From: Doris montereyensis
Lineage: Eukaryota; Mollusca; Gastropoda; Nudibranchia; Dorididae
Direction: 5' to 3'
DNA length: 64,000 nt
NCBI GenBank assembly: GCA_037039925.1
Contig: JAXRKP010000425.1
Span: forward strand, 107,501 to 171,500
Part shown: in pieces, positions 45,690-56,689 of the stretch
How the letters are laid out: every line of letters begins with the position of its first letter
Numbering within the stretch: position 1 is the stretch's first letter
Notes under the pieces: model-generated
Database searches by the model: none
The model's input: only the letters and a program-made list of their open reading frames with translations
What the model was told of the DNA's origin: nothing
Made by a program: the position numbers and the translations under genes

Positions 45690-47059
45690 TCATCATCATC
45701 ATCATTTGTGGTTTGCGTTATTCAACACGTTGCCGACCATCCCTCTCCATGTTGTTCTGTGTTCAGTGCTTCTTGTAAAATCTGAGTTGGTGGTGATATC
45801 GGACGTGTTTTGTGTTAACGCCGTTACGTATGTGGTACGTTGTCTGCCACGAGCTCTTGTCCCCTCTATGAATCCAGATGTTGCTAGTTTTTCTAGTCCA
45901 TCTTGTCTCCACACATGGCCAAAAAATCTCATTTACCTTGTCTTGATGTTCTTCATAAGTTGTCTTTCTTTTCCAATTTTCACAAGAACTTCCATGTTTA
46001 TTATTTTTGCTGTCCAGGGATTTTCACTATTCTTCATATATCCACATTTCAAATGCTTCTAAACGTTTAGACATTGTGCATCTAAAGTCCACATTTCGCA
46101 TGCATATAATAGTGTGAAAAAGACATATAGAAGCTTAGAAAGTCTGTGTTTATCACTCTACTAAAAAAGCCAGGAGCAATAAATTGCGATCAACATTGAA
46201 CCATTAGAATCATGAGTCAGGTAACAAAGATCTAACTTCGTATTATAATGAAACGAATGCAAAATAAAATAACACCGGAAATAGGCAAAGAACAGTTTGG
46301 ATTTGTAAAGGACAAAGGGACAATCAATGCAATTTTTACACTGAAAATGATCACGCAAAGGTCAATTGAAAAAAAAATTATACCTTTGCTTCATCGACTA
46401 TACCAAAGCCTTCGACTCCATACAACGCAAAACCCTCTTCAAAATGTTAAAATCAATAGGAATAGATGATAAAAACTTTAGACTGGTAAGAAACCTATAT
46501 TAGCACCAAACAGCTTACGTCAAAGTGGATAACGAGACATCAGCTTTTTTAATATCAAGAAAGGAGTGAGACAGGGTTGTGTTCTCTCACCAGACCTCTT
46601 CAACTTATATAGCGAAATCATCTTCCGTGAAATTGAAAACATGAGAGGTGTAAGCATTGGTGGCGTTAACCTGACAAACATAAGATATGCAGATGACTCC
46701 GTGTTAATGGCATACATGCCAGATGATGTCCAACAAATATTAGATAAATTAGTAGACAAAACGATTATTACTGAACGGAAAAGACAGAATGCATGGCAGT
46801 TTGTAAACAAAATAATAACCCGTCCTTCAATTTAACAAGTAGAGAACAAACTATAAAATAAGTAACACAATTTAGATACCTCGGCACAATCATAACAAAC
46901 AACTGCAAAGACACTACCGAAATAAGGCGAAGGATAGCAATAGCAAAACAGATATTGCATAATATTAAGGCTGTTGTCTCCAATTCAAAACTAAAAACAG
47001 ACACGAAAATACAAACAGCGCAGACATATGTCTTTTCCATATTTAATACCAATACATAA
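45690..47059 (-). mobile_element. LINE insertion with inverted 5' half (twin-priming form)
   Basis: The 3' half is on the minus strand (46150 down to 45690): VFFTLLYACEMWTLDA, then EVLVKIGKERQLMKNIKTR, then MRFFGHVWRQDGLEKLATSG and GTRARGRQRTTYV, ending in (TGA)n. The 5' half is on the plus strand (about 46248-47045): EQFGFVKDKGTINAIF, KKGVRQGCVLSPDLFNLY, IRYADDSVLMAYMPDDV, FRYLGTIITNNCKD and QTYVFSIF. The plus half stops at the same protein position (YVFS) where the minus half starts. The YADD catalytic motif is intact, but stops elsewhere kill the element. Confidence 0.87.
46248..47045 (+). pseudogene. Reverse transcriptase part of the inverted LINE half
   Basis: RT blocks are readable across frames. 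46248-46380 gives KITPEIGKEQFGFVKDKGT, a shifted frame gives FIDYTKAFDSIQRKTLFKML, then 46566-46835 holds RQGCVLSPDLFNLYSEIIF and YADDSVLMA. A stop at 46833 and another near 46858 precede FRYLGTII. It has three or more lesions and the 5' nuclease region is absent. Confidence 0.85.
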
Positions 47060-47104
47060 CAAGCCCCAATTTTAAAACCCAGAGCTCTGAATCTTCATAT
47101 TTAA
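47060..47104. repeat. Right target-site duplication of the LINE insertion
   Basis: CAAGCCCCAATTTTAAAACC ... CTTCATATTTAA is the partner of 45644-45689. A further short direct repeat, CATATTTAATACCAATACAT, brackets it at 47038 and 47096. Confidence 0.72.
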
Positions 47105-47334
47105 TACCAATACATATACTAATAACTGCAAGTTACAGACGACCTTGAAGAAAAGTTGTGCATTAATATCGTGATATTAAACGCATACCTGTATAAATCA
47201 GGAATCTATTGAAATGTTAAAATACATGTATGTTATCAGTATGTAAATGTACATGTTTGCAGAAGAGAAAGAGAGAGAAAGAGAGAGAGATGTTCTCATC
47301 TTAGACCACATGGCAGACAAAGCACAGAGCAGAG

Positions 47335-48245
47335 ATGTGAATGGTTATTTGGTTGAGATTGTAGGGATGTGAATGGTATTTGGTAGAGATTGTAGAGATG
47401 TGAATGGTATTTCTTAGAGATTGTAGAGAAGTGAATGGTATTTGGTCGAGTGAATGGTATTTGGTAGAGATTGTAGAGAAGTGAATTGTATTTGGTAGAG
47501 ATTGTAGAGAAGTAGAGATGAATGGTATTTGGTAGAGATTGTAGAGAATTGAATGGTATTTGGTAGAGATTGTAGAGAAGTGAATGATATTTGGTAGAGA
47601 TTGTAGAGAATGTGAATGGTATTTGTTAGAGATTGTAGAGATGTGAATGGTATTTGGTAGAGATTAGAATAGTATTTGTAGAGATTGTGAATGGTATTTG
47701 GTAGAGTGAATGGTATTTGTAGAGATTGTAGAGACGTGAATGGTATTTGGTAGAGATTGTAGAGAGTATTTGGTAGAGATTGGGAGACGTGAGAATTTGG
47801 TATTTGTAGAATGGTATTTTAGAGATTGTAGAGAGTGAATGGTATTTGGTAGAGATTGTAGAGATGTGAATGGTATTTGGTAGAGATTGTAGAGACGTGA
47901 ATAGTATTTGGTAGAGATTATAGAGACGTGAATAGTATTTGGTAGAGATTGTAGAGATGTGAATGGTATTTGGTAGAGATTGTAGAGAAGAATGAATGGT
48001 ATTTGATTGTAGAGATTGTGGTAGAGATTGTAGAGATGTGAATGGTATTTGGTAGAGATTGTAGAGAAGTGAATGATATTTGGTAGAGATTGTAGAGATG
48101 TGAATGGTATTTGTTAGAGATTGTAGAGAATTGAATGGTATTTGGTAGAGTGAATGGTATTTGTAGAGATTGGGGAGACGTGAATGGTATTTGGTAGAGA
48201 TTGTAGAGAAGTGAATGGTATTTGGTAGAGATTGTAGAGATGACA
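47335..48245. repeat. 31 bp minisatellite, about 28 copies
   Basis: The unit is approximately GTGAATGGTATTTGGTAGAG followed by ATTGTAGAGAT. Many copies are shortened, and several frames open on the minus strand only by chance of the unit. Confidence 0.95.
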
Positions 48246-48554
48246 CAGAGCATAACTGGAGAAGAAAAGTCGCTGAACATGACTTGTTTTGGTTTGTTTT
48301 TCTTATTCTTTTTTGATGAGTTCCAGACATCAAAATATTTTACCTTAAATTTTTCATTCAAAAGAGGCATTTTTATCATTATCTGTTGGCATGTAGCCTA
48401 AGAACGTATCACATATAATATGTGTAATCATGACTATCATAATCAGAAGAACATTGATGTAAGATCTCACCTTACCAGATCTCGCAATGTTATTCATGTT
48501 ATCACTTTTCACAATTTGTTACTTTGTTGGCCAACTTCTATTACTTCTAGTACT

Positions 48555-49640
48555 TAAACTTATGATCTGTGATTGTTTTAATTGTCTAAAACTATGTTTG
48601 TATGAGTGCTCCTAATTACTTTGAATAGGAGCGCAGATTGCTTTCATTGTCTAAAACAATGTTTGTATGAGTGCTTCTTATTACTTTGAATAGGAGCCCA
48701 GATTGCTTTCATTGTCTAAAACTATGTTTGTATGAATGCTTCTTATTACTTTGAATAGGAGCCCAGATTGCTTTCATTGTCTAAAACTATGTTTGTATGA
48801 GTGCTTCTTATTACTTTGAATAGGAGCCTAGATTGTTTTGATTGTCTAAAATTATGTCTGTATGAGTGCTCCTAATGATTTTGAATAGGAACCCAAATTG
48901 TTTTCATTGTCTAAAACTATATTTGTATGATTGTTCCTGATTACTTTGAATAGGAGCCCAGATTGTTTTAATTGTCTAAAACTATGTCTGTATGAGTGCT
49001 CCTAAATTATTTTGAATAGGAGCCCAGATTGTTTTAATTGTCTAAAACTATATTTGTATGATTGTTCCTGATTACTTTGAATAGGAGCCCAGATTGTTTT
49101 AATTATCTAAAACTATGTCTGTATGAGTGCTCCTAAATTATTTTGAATAGGAGCCCAGATTGTTTTAATTGTCTAAAACTATGTTTGTATGAGTGCTTCT
49201 TATTAATTAAAATAGGAGTCCAGATTGCTTTCATAGTCTAAAACTATGTTTGTATGGAGTGCTCCTAATTTTTGAATAGGAGCCCAGATTAATTAAAACT
49301 ATATGAGTGCTCCTAATTACTTTGAATAGGAGCCCAGATTACTTTTAGTCTAAAACTATGTTTGTATGAGTGCTCCTAATTTATTTGAATAGGAGCCCAG
49401 ATTGTTTTCATTGTCTAAAACTATGTTTGTATGAGTGCTCCTAATTACTTTGAATAGGAGCCCAGATTACTTTTATTGTCTAAAACTATGTTTGTATGAG
49501 TGCTCTAATTTATTTGAATAGGAGCCCAGATTGTTTTAATTGTTTATGTTTGTATGAGTGCTCCTAATTACTTTGAATAAATTATTTTTATTGTTTGTTT
49601 GTATGAGTGCTCCTAATTTATTTGAATTACTTTAAAATAG
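48555..49640. repeat. About 65 bp minisatellite, about 16 copies
   Basis: The unit is GAGCCCAGATTGTTTTAATT, GTCTAAAACTATGTTTGTAT and GAGTGCTCCTAATTACTTTGAATAG. The array decays at the right edge with deletions. 49640-50010 shows nothing recognisable. Confidence 0.94.
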
Positions 49641-50014
49641 TGAGCTCCTTATTACCCACCATCTTGAAATGCAAAGCTAATGCCATGCCTGTCTCTATCC
49701 ATCTTCAAAATGATAAGTTGATATTGTCTTTTATCTTTGTACAACAGAAGAATGAATTCTAATAACTTTACATAGTGAAAGGTATATTATAATCAGATAA
49801 TGCATTAATGCATTAACATTTCTTTTGTTTATTTTTGAATAAATTATTTTTTCATAAAAGAAGAGAAGATAGAGCCTACTTTTGTTTTCATATTTCCAGA
49901 GTTGTGAACACGATTTAATTTCTTTTCCATATTTCCTCTCTCTATACTTCCTTTTCCTGTGAATGTCAACAGTTCATAACCTAGACTATTTGGGGACGAT
50001 CGGAAACTGGGATA

Positions 50015-50115
50015 CCCATATGGGCACAATGTATAACCACCTTGACACAATATATAACCACCTTGACACAATGTGTAACCACCCAATTGACACACAATGT
50101 ATAACCACCTTGAGG
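50015..50115. repeat. 21 bp repeat, about 4-5 copies
   Basis: The unit is ATGTATAACCACCTTGACACA. It is followed by AAGATAAGATATATTTTTAT, a possible retroelement tail. Confidence 0.88.
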
Positions 50116-50217
50116 TTTGTGAAAGCCTTTTGAAGGTGCAAGTACAGCCCTTTAAGATAAGATATATTTTTATTGTCCAAAAATACAGGTACATTTGCTT
50201 GGTGGTACATCAGGTTT

Positions 50218-50478
50218 TGTGGCGTCAGGGGTCAGTGGTCATGCTGCTGGACTGGAGATCTTGAAATCCCAGGTTTGAATTCTGGCAAAGCCAGGCCCAA
50301 CGTTGTGCTCCTTGGGAAAGACATTTAACACGCATTTGCCCCACTCGACCCAGGTGCCAAATGGGTACAAGCACTAGCTTGGGAGTAAAAACCTGTGTCA
50401 GACTAGCTTCACGCTATAGAAACCGGGATAAACTCCGAATCCATAGGTCGTGATGGCCTTGAAGGAATTTTACTCCTT
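50218..50478 (+). repeat. SINE family C, best-preserved copy
   Basis: The head reads GGTCAGTGGTCATGCTGCTG, GACTGGAGATCTTGAAATCC and CAGGTTTGAATTCTGGC, which line up with tRNA A and B box positions. The body carries 'GGGAAAGACATTTAACACGC', 'CCACTCGACCCAGGTG' and a T-rich tail. It would be transcribed by RNA polymerase III if active. Confidence 0.8.
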
Positions 50479-50514
50479 TTTTTTATTTTTCCATTGGGTT
50501 TCACAGTAGAATAA

Positions 50515-51470
50515 AATACACATTATATTACACAAGGGTCGTAAAGCATGGTATACATTACAGTTATTATTATATTAAACAAGGGTTGTAAAGCATGGTA
50601 TACAGTACAGTTATTATGATATTATGGTGCTCAAAAGCATGGTATTACAGTTATTGTGATATTACTCAAGGGTTGTAAAAGCATGGATATACAGTAAAGC
50701 AGTTATTATGATATTACACAAGGGTTGTAAAGCATGGTATACAGTACAGTTATTGTGATATTACACAAGGGTATACAGTTGTAAAGCATGGTATACAGTA
50801 CAGTTATTATTGTATTTATTGTGTTATTATTATATTACACAAGGGTTGTAAAGCATGGTATACATTACAGTTATTCTTATATTACACAAGGGTTGTAAAG
50901 CATGGTATACATTACAGTTATTATTATATTACACAAGGGTTGGTATACATTAAGTTATTATATGGTATACATTACAGTTATTATTATATTACACAAGGGT
51001 TGTAAAGCATGGTATACATTACAGTTATTATTATATTACACAAGGGTAGTAAAGCATGGTATACATTACAGTTATTATTATATTACACAAGGGTTGTAAA
51101 GCATGGTATACATTACAGTTATTATTATATTACACAAGGGTAGTAAAGCATGGTATACATTACAGTTATTATTGTATTACACAAGGGTAGTAAAGCATGG
51201 TATACATTACAGTTATTATTATATTACACAAGGGTTGTAAAGCATGGTATACATTACAGTTATTATTGTATTACACAAGGGTTGTAAAGCATGGTATACA
51301 TTACAGTTATTATTGTATTACACAAGGGTTGTAAAGCATGGTATACATTACTGTTATTATTGTATTACACAAGGGTAGTAAAGCATGGTATACATTACAG
51401 TTATTATTATTGTAAAGCATGGTATACATTACAGTTATTATTGTATTACACAAGGTTGTAAAGCATGATT
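50515..51470. repeat. 47 bp minisatellite, about 20 copies
   Basis: The unit is TTACAGTTATTATTATATTA, CACAAGGGTTGTAAAGCATG and GTATACA. Copies are very similar in 50990-51400 and more broken at the left edge. Confidence 0.96.
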
Positions 51471-51861
51471 TTAAAAGTAAAAATCATTATAGCACAGTGG
51501 CAATAATTCTATAAATGTTTAAAAGAGAGTCTAACAACTAGAGTGCAGTGATACTGTGATGTGTTGGCTCTGAATATGATATAATATTGGTTGCGAGGAA
51601 GAAAAGATTTTTTGTATCTCTCCCTTCGGCATGACAAGGTGAATGTCCAGTCTGGATCTATGTGACAATTTTATTGGTGATTTTAAGAGGTGCGTTGAAT
51701 TGCTGAGAACGCTTTCTATTTTCTTTGTAAATTAAGTGACATTTTCCGATATGTTGTGCCCTAATTAACCTACCCATGTCAGCTAAATTTGAAAAAACCA
51801 AAAAAACAAGAGAAGTAAGAGCAATTTCAATTTCAAAGAGTGCCGTATCCACATTTTGGCA

Positions 51862-51985
51862 CACCTCATTACCAAACGAATGTCTTATCCGTTCGATTAT
51901 CAAATGAACTGCCGTATCTGTGCCTCGATTACCAAACGAACTGCCGTATGTGTGTCTCGGTTACCAAATGAACTGCCACATGTCG
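51862..51985. repeat. About 33 bp repeat, 4 copies
   Basis: The unit is TTACCAAACGAACTGCCGTA followed by TCTGTGCCTCGA. 51470-51860 and 51990-52540 hold no feature I can support. Confidence 0.85.
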
Positions 51986-52544
51986 AGCTGACCATCCACC
52001 GTCAGGGAGAGAAAGACGTAACACTGATTAATAGTCCCATAAAGCAAAACACTGATTGGCCTGACGGGTAGGTTGGTGTTTTTCGTCTATCGAGTTACGT
52101 TAGCCAAGTTGAGCTGAATCAGATTTGAGGAGTTACATTACAATTAACAATACAAATGATTAAAGCCCTTAACCGACACTTCTTAGTGCGATTCCAATGC
52201 AAAATATATTTTATGACTAAATTCAACTTGATTATCCTTATTTTTATGAATTAATTGGACTATAAAAAATTCACTTTCATTCATCACACAGTTTTCAAAG
52301 AGAGCGAGAGAAAGAGAAAGACAGAGAAATACAATTATATTAATTAATACTTTTCAAATTCACGTACCAATTCACCGTGAGGAATGTATCTTTCTCAAAC
52401 ATTCTTATTAAGACCATTTTATAACCTTTATTATAACACAATAGTAATATCTTACTTCTGTTATCATCAACATATTGGGTATGGCATTGTTTTCTTTATA
52501 CTATTCTGTATACTATTAAACTTCCCTATCTGTATTTCATAAAG

Positions 52545-52795
52545 GACTGTATTATTCTCACGTAGATAAAGACAAACAGTGAGGTAAGGGGCATGTCGGA
52601 AGTGAAGGTAATGACATAAGACAATATGAAAGTCCCTCCTATAGGAACAAAAGACAGAGACAAATACAAGGAATAGACAGCAAAAAAAATCCTGAAGCCA
52701 CCAGAGGGGGATCGACCCGCGCCCTCTGCATCGGCACCCATCGCCTTGCCATGAAAAGAAAGCGTGCTACCAACCGAGCTAACTCTTGTCATGGT
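52545..52795 (-). repeat. SINE family B, most complete copy
   Basis: The minus strand begins GAGTTAGCTCGGTTGGTAGC ACGC (A box), then GGCGCGGGTCGATCCCCCTC (B box), both close to tRNA consensus. A body follows, GCTGTCTATTCCTTGTATTT ... TTTTGTTCCTATAGGAGGGA. The tail runs to about 52550. No tRNA cloverleaf 3' half with CCA-end pairing is evident, so it is a SINE rather than a tRNA gene. Confidence 0.85.
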
Positions 52796-52935
52796 GAGGT
52801 GATGGGTCCCGACACAGAGGCTGTGGGTTCGATCCCCATGGTGGCCAGGATTTTTTTTTCTGTCTATTCCTTGTATTTGTCTCGTCTTTTGTTCCTATGG
52901 GGCTTTCATATTGTCTTATGTATTATTCTCAATAG
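52783..52935 (+). repeat. SINE family B, head-to-head partner
   Basis: GGTGAGGTGATGGGTCCCGA, CACAGAGGCTGTGGGTTCGA TCCCC and CCTTGTATTTGTCTCGTCTT match the neighbour in reverse orientation. The A box end is truncated at the junction. Confidence 0.85.
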
Positions 52936-53544
52936 TGCTTAATATTAATAATATTATGACATTTTTATAACCTATATTATTTATGTCATACATATTGTCA
53001 ATATTTTTTTAAACGGACAGCAAATTATGTTTTTATGGGGTTTTTTAAGCGGCGGGGCGGCACCTGAAATGATTTGTTTTGCTTTTGAGTTTAGGTTTCT
53101 ACATGTGTAACAGTCAATATACAGTCATCCTATATTATTGAAAAGTTTGTAGCGTCCTTGGTTGCCATAGAAACAGCCGCCATCTTGGATTTTGACTCAA
53201 TTTTCAAAATCTATCTCCTCCTTAGTTATGAATAAGATCACTCAAAACCTGTGCAGATCGTCTTTTCCATTCAATATCTAAAGAGTGACGTCAGATTTTT
53301 TCGATATTTTGGATAGCTTTTTTTTTAATGAAAAAATACTATATATCGTGAATGTACAAAAATGGCAATTTAAAAAAAAAATTATAATTTCGTAAAAGGT
53401 TTATAATATATCAAAAGAACAGAACTGAAGTCATTCTATTAACATTGACAAAGAGGAGCCTGTGTGCCAAATATAATACAAATCGTTTGGTGAATGGCGG
53501 AGGAGATAGAATTTTAGTGGTGTGGATAAAGTACATTTCAAGAA

Positions 53545-53725
53545 AAATGCAAGTAAAATTGTTTTTAATGTCCTACCCTCGCCTACAAAATATTTTGTAA
53601 AAAAAACATAATACGTCATATGGACATTTTTCTGCCATGAATTTGTAGACAAATGATCGTTCTACCCAAATATGCAAAGAACAGAAAATCAACCTTTTGG
53701 TCCAAAACTCGCCAGTCCAGGAGCC
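53545..53725 (+). repeat. About 180 bp dispersed repeat G, copy 1
   Basis: CGCCTACAAAATATTTTGTA, CATATGGACATTTTTCTGCC and AGACAAATGATCGTTCTACC recur at 54770-54955. The surrounding 53000-54000 is AT-rich without genes. Confidence 0.75.
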
Positions 53726-53999
53726 TTAAATCGCTTCATGTTTTTATTTGATTTTTTTTTGGGGGACATTTTGTTCTTTTGTGTCTTGTCAATATCGCGG
53801 GCTAGAAAAAATACTCATTTTAGCTTTTTGTAAAAGGGGTACCTCAATGTGCTTACCATTTCCAAACAAAAAGAAACACTTCTGAAAAAAACAAAGGCTA
53901 ACTCCAATACTAGAATTTCTATAACTTTAGCCATTTTCAAGTTTCTGGCATCACTTTAAATTTCACCAGGTTGCCCCAAAAACCTGCTATTTTCACATT

Positions 54000-54075
54000 T
54001 TTGGAAATTACAAATTTTAACACATATAACTATAGCATGTATAACTATAACATGTATAACTATAACATGCATAAA
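54000..54075. repeat. 17 bp repeat, 3-4 copies
   Basis: The unit is CATGTATAACTATAACA. Confidence 0.8.
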
Positions 54076-54274
54076 GCTTAAACATAATCCTATTACAAGT
54101 ATGTGCTTCTTAGGTCTTCAACACCTTTAACTTTGATCTCTCCATCTGTCCAGTGGGTGCTTCAATATTCTTCAGCGTATGCATTTGTAATCCTCTCACG
54201 TTCATTCATTAATACAGCAAAACCACTTTTCAATGACAATGCCTTACACGTAAATAGAAAAGTAAAGTACCTTC

Positions 54275-54460
54275 AAGGCTGTTAGAGCCTATAGAGTCAG
54301 AGCGTATCCTGATTTCTGTAGCATGAAGCTGAACAGGTGATAATTATCACCTCCTGGGCAGGGCGTTAAGGGTATAGCAGGGTTTTACTCCTAAGCTAAT
54401 GCTTGTACTCATTTACACATGGGTTGAGTGGGGAAAATGTGTGTTATGTCACTCTGCACT
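54275..54460 (-). repeat. SINE family C, partial copy
   Basis: On the minus strand it reads CATAACACACATTTTCCCCA, CTCAACCCATGTGTAAATGA, GTACAAGCATTAGCTTAGGA. The head is lacking. Confidence 0.7.
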
Positions 54461-54769
54461 AGGCAGAGTCATAAGGAATCCCAGTCAAAAAAATACTTCC
54501 ATGTGACTTGAAAGCCAATCAGAGATCCACTGGCTCAGGCTGACTATTCTCATAGACACGTTATTTCTCAGCAACCGTTTAGTGCAGAGGTTGTGAAATC
54601 TATTTCTCTCCTTTGACACACTAAATTTTCCATTGTCTCCTACATCCTGGGACTTTGAACTTGTTGTCAATAGCCAAACGAATTCAATGCTACCAGGTTG
54701 GCTCTTAACTGTTTCATAATGAGGGTTTTTTTCAGTGCCATTTTCTCACTCAATTTTAGGGCCTAAGTT

Positions 54770-54955
54770 TTGACTATTTCTCCTTACCTCGCCTTCAAAA
54801 TATTCTTTAACAAATAATGAATGGGTCCTAGTCCTATGGACATTTATCTGCTATGATCTTGTAGATAAATGATCGTGCTACCTGAATATGCAAAATAACA
54901 AAAAAATTGACAATTTGGTGCCAAACTACCTACCACCAACAGTCCACAGGCAAAA
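54770..54955 (+). repeat. Dispersed repeat G, copy 2
   Basis: Direct-orientation partner of 53545-53725, about 75% identical by eye. Confidence 0.72.
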
Positions 54956-55139
54956 ACTTCATTTGACCCACCTGATTCATGGTTGTAAAAGGAATTGTTA
55001 TTACTCAACACATATCTTGATATAAAGTCATCTTATGCCAAAAACAGCTCTATAATTATAATATACAAAATGGGAGGACAGTTAAGGACAAAATTCTGTA
55101 AAGGTGCGTTTTAAACACACACGCACACTTACATATTTC

Positions 55140-55285
55140 TTTGTTTTGTTTAATTGAAATCTACCCCTTCCATCGTTGTGGTGATTTCAGGGTGAATTAA
55201 GAGGAAACAGCAAGATAACAGAGACGTCAAAGAGTAAAAGGAAAGAAGTAGGACCCACCAGCAGATCCCGCCAACTCTCCGCCAC
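55140..55285 (+). repeat. Dispersed repeat D, well-preserved copy
   Basis: GTGGTGATTTCAGGGTGAAT, TAAGAGGAAACAGCAAGATA, GGAAAGAAGTAGGACCCACC and AGCAGATCCCGCCAACTC follow in one piece. With the 21.3 kb copy this gives a family consensus of about 140 bp. Confidence 0.78.
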
Positions 55286-56142
55286 ACACACACACACACA
55301 AATTAAAAAAATATCAGTAAATAAAGAAAGCAAAGATGTATTACATGTATAGTTAAAATCAGTCAGGAATCAACCTTTATTTAATCAACAATAACATGAC
55401 CGTAACCAATCATACAAAATGCTAAATTTTAGTCAAATGGTAAAAAAAACTTCCATTTCCATTTCCATTTCCAAAGCATATCAATTTACTGAATTTCTTA
55501 ATATTTAAGAATAGTAAATACAATCATTTCCTGGTATGTATTTGGCTTTTAAAAATCTTGGAAACACATGTGCAATAGACTAGACACACAAGTTGCTGTG
55601 TTTTGCTAACAGTAACAGTAATATTGACAACATATTAGATTCAACGTAAACGTGTCATGTTACCATAGTAATGTATTTCATATCATAGAGAAATCATAAC
55701 ATGTTATGAAGAAAGTGTTTGTCTCAGTCTGAGGCTTTCCACTTCTATTTCTAATCCTTTTGCAGTCAGAGATATCAAGACGTCTACATCATTTGTAAAT
55801 AACAAAACAGAACAAAAAAGAAAAGTAATTATTAGGGATTGATCAATAAGTAGTAGGCCTAAATGAATGATTGGCTGTAGTAGCAATAATATTAGTAGTG
55901 GCCGTTGAAATATACTAAAACAAATAACGACAAAAATCAGTAATTATAAATTCAACTCCTCGTCATCTATACACGATGGAGTTGAAATGTGATTGAAATA
56001 ATTTCTTTTCTGACTAATTGAAATATGAAATAAGTCTTATGAGACCTATAGTAGTATAATAAGGATGTTGGCAGTTTTCAAATATCAAAATACGGATTCG
56101 GGCCAGGATTCACAATGTGTACTTGAATTCAAGATGGTACAT

Positions 56143-56223
56143 TCAACTGCACAGGTATTTGGCATGATGGTTGATATGATCCTCTACAAAAGTAGCAATG
56201 AAAAAGTAGCTGTGGTCATATCC
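56143..56223 (-). CDS. ESD: S-formylglutathione hydrolase, last exon
   Basis: An 81 nt exon after acceptor TTTTTTCTGCAG. It encodes [20 protein letters not shown] and AKYLCS, then TGA. This is the conserved C-terminus of esterase D/S-formylglutathione hydrolase and contains the catalytic His (GYDHSYFF). The enzyme releases formate and glutathione from S-formylglutathione in the cytosolic formaldehyde detoxification pathway. It is in phase 0 with the preceding visible exon type, but the exon that should come before it is missing (see 58562). Confidence 0.92.
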   Translation of the reverse strand, partial: GYDHSYFFIATFVEDHINHHAKYLCS

Positions 56224-56689
56224 CTGCAGAAAAAAATAAATATAAACAACAAAGGGTAATTACAGGAATGCTTGGCAAGTGTGTTTTTTAAAATACAAAT
56301 TAAATTTGTTTTAAACAAAAAGATAAGTGTGGGGATGCTTGTAAGTCATTAAAACATTTTTAGTTAAGTTAGATTTATAATCCATGTCTCTACACAAGTA
56401 CAGACTCAAGAACCTTACATCGTTTATTCCCCAACAGGTCATTCTATTCATAAGCAATCCTCAATTCCATGTGAAACATAGTTTTGCTGCCTTTTAGGTG
56501 CTTTATATTAACACTGACAAAATCGTTATCTGCTTTGAGAACCTTTCCAACAATTGAGCCAGTGTCGTTTTCATTACAAGCTTGCAGCTTTACGAAATTA
56601 TACCTTGATACGTGTTAATGTTATCAACGACAAAGTTGCTTGAGTAAGTATTCCATTCGAATTGACATGGGTTATTTAGTCTGTGTAAC

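Noticed and set aside
47626..48379. 235-codon Ser/Thr/Tyr-rich minus frame
   Set aside because: The 31 bp array with many indels; another frame over the same bases is equally open.
52640..52800. Possible tRNA gene on the minus strand
   Set aside because: A and B boxes are good, but acceptor and anticodon stems do not pair and the sequence continues into a SINE body repeated next door.
55704..55886. 60-codon minus frame downstream of esterase D as another exon
   Set aside because: No similarity to the family; the real terminal exon with stop is at 56143-56223.
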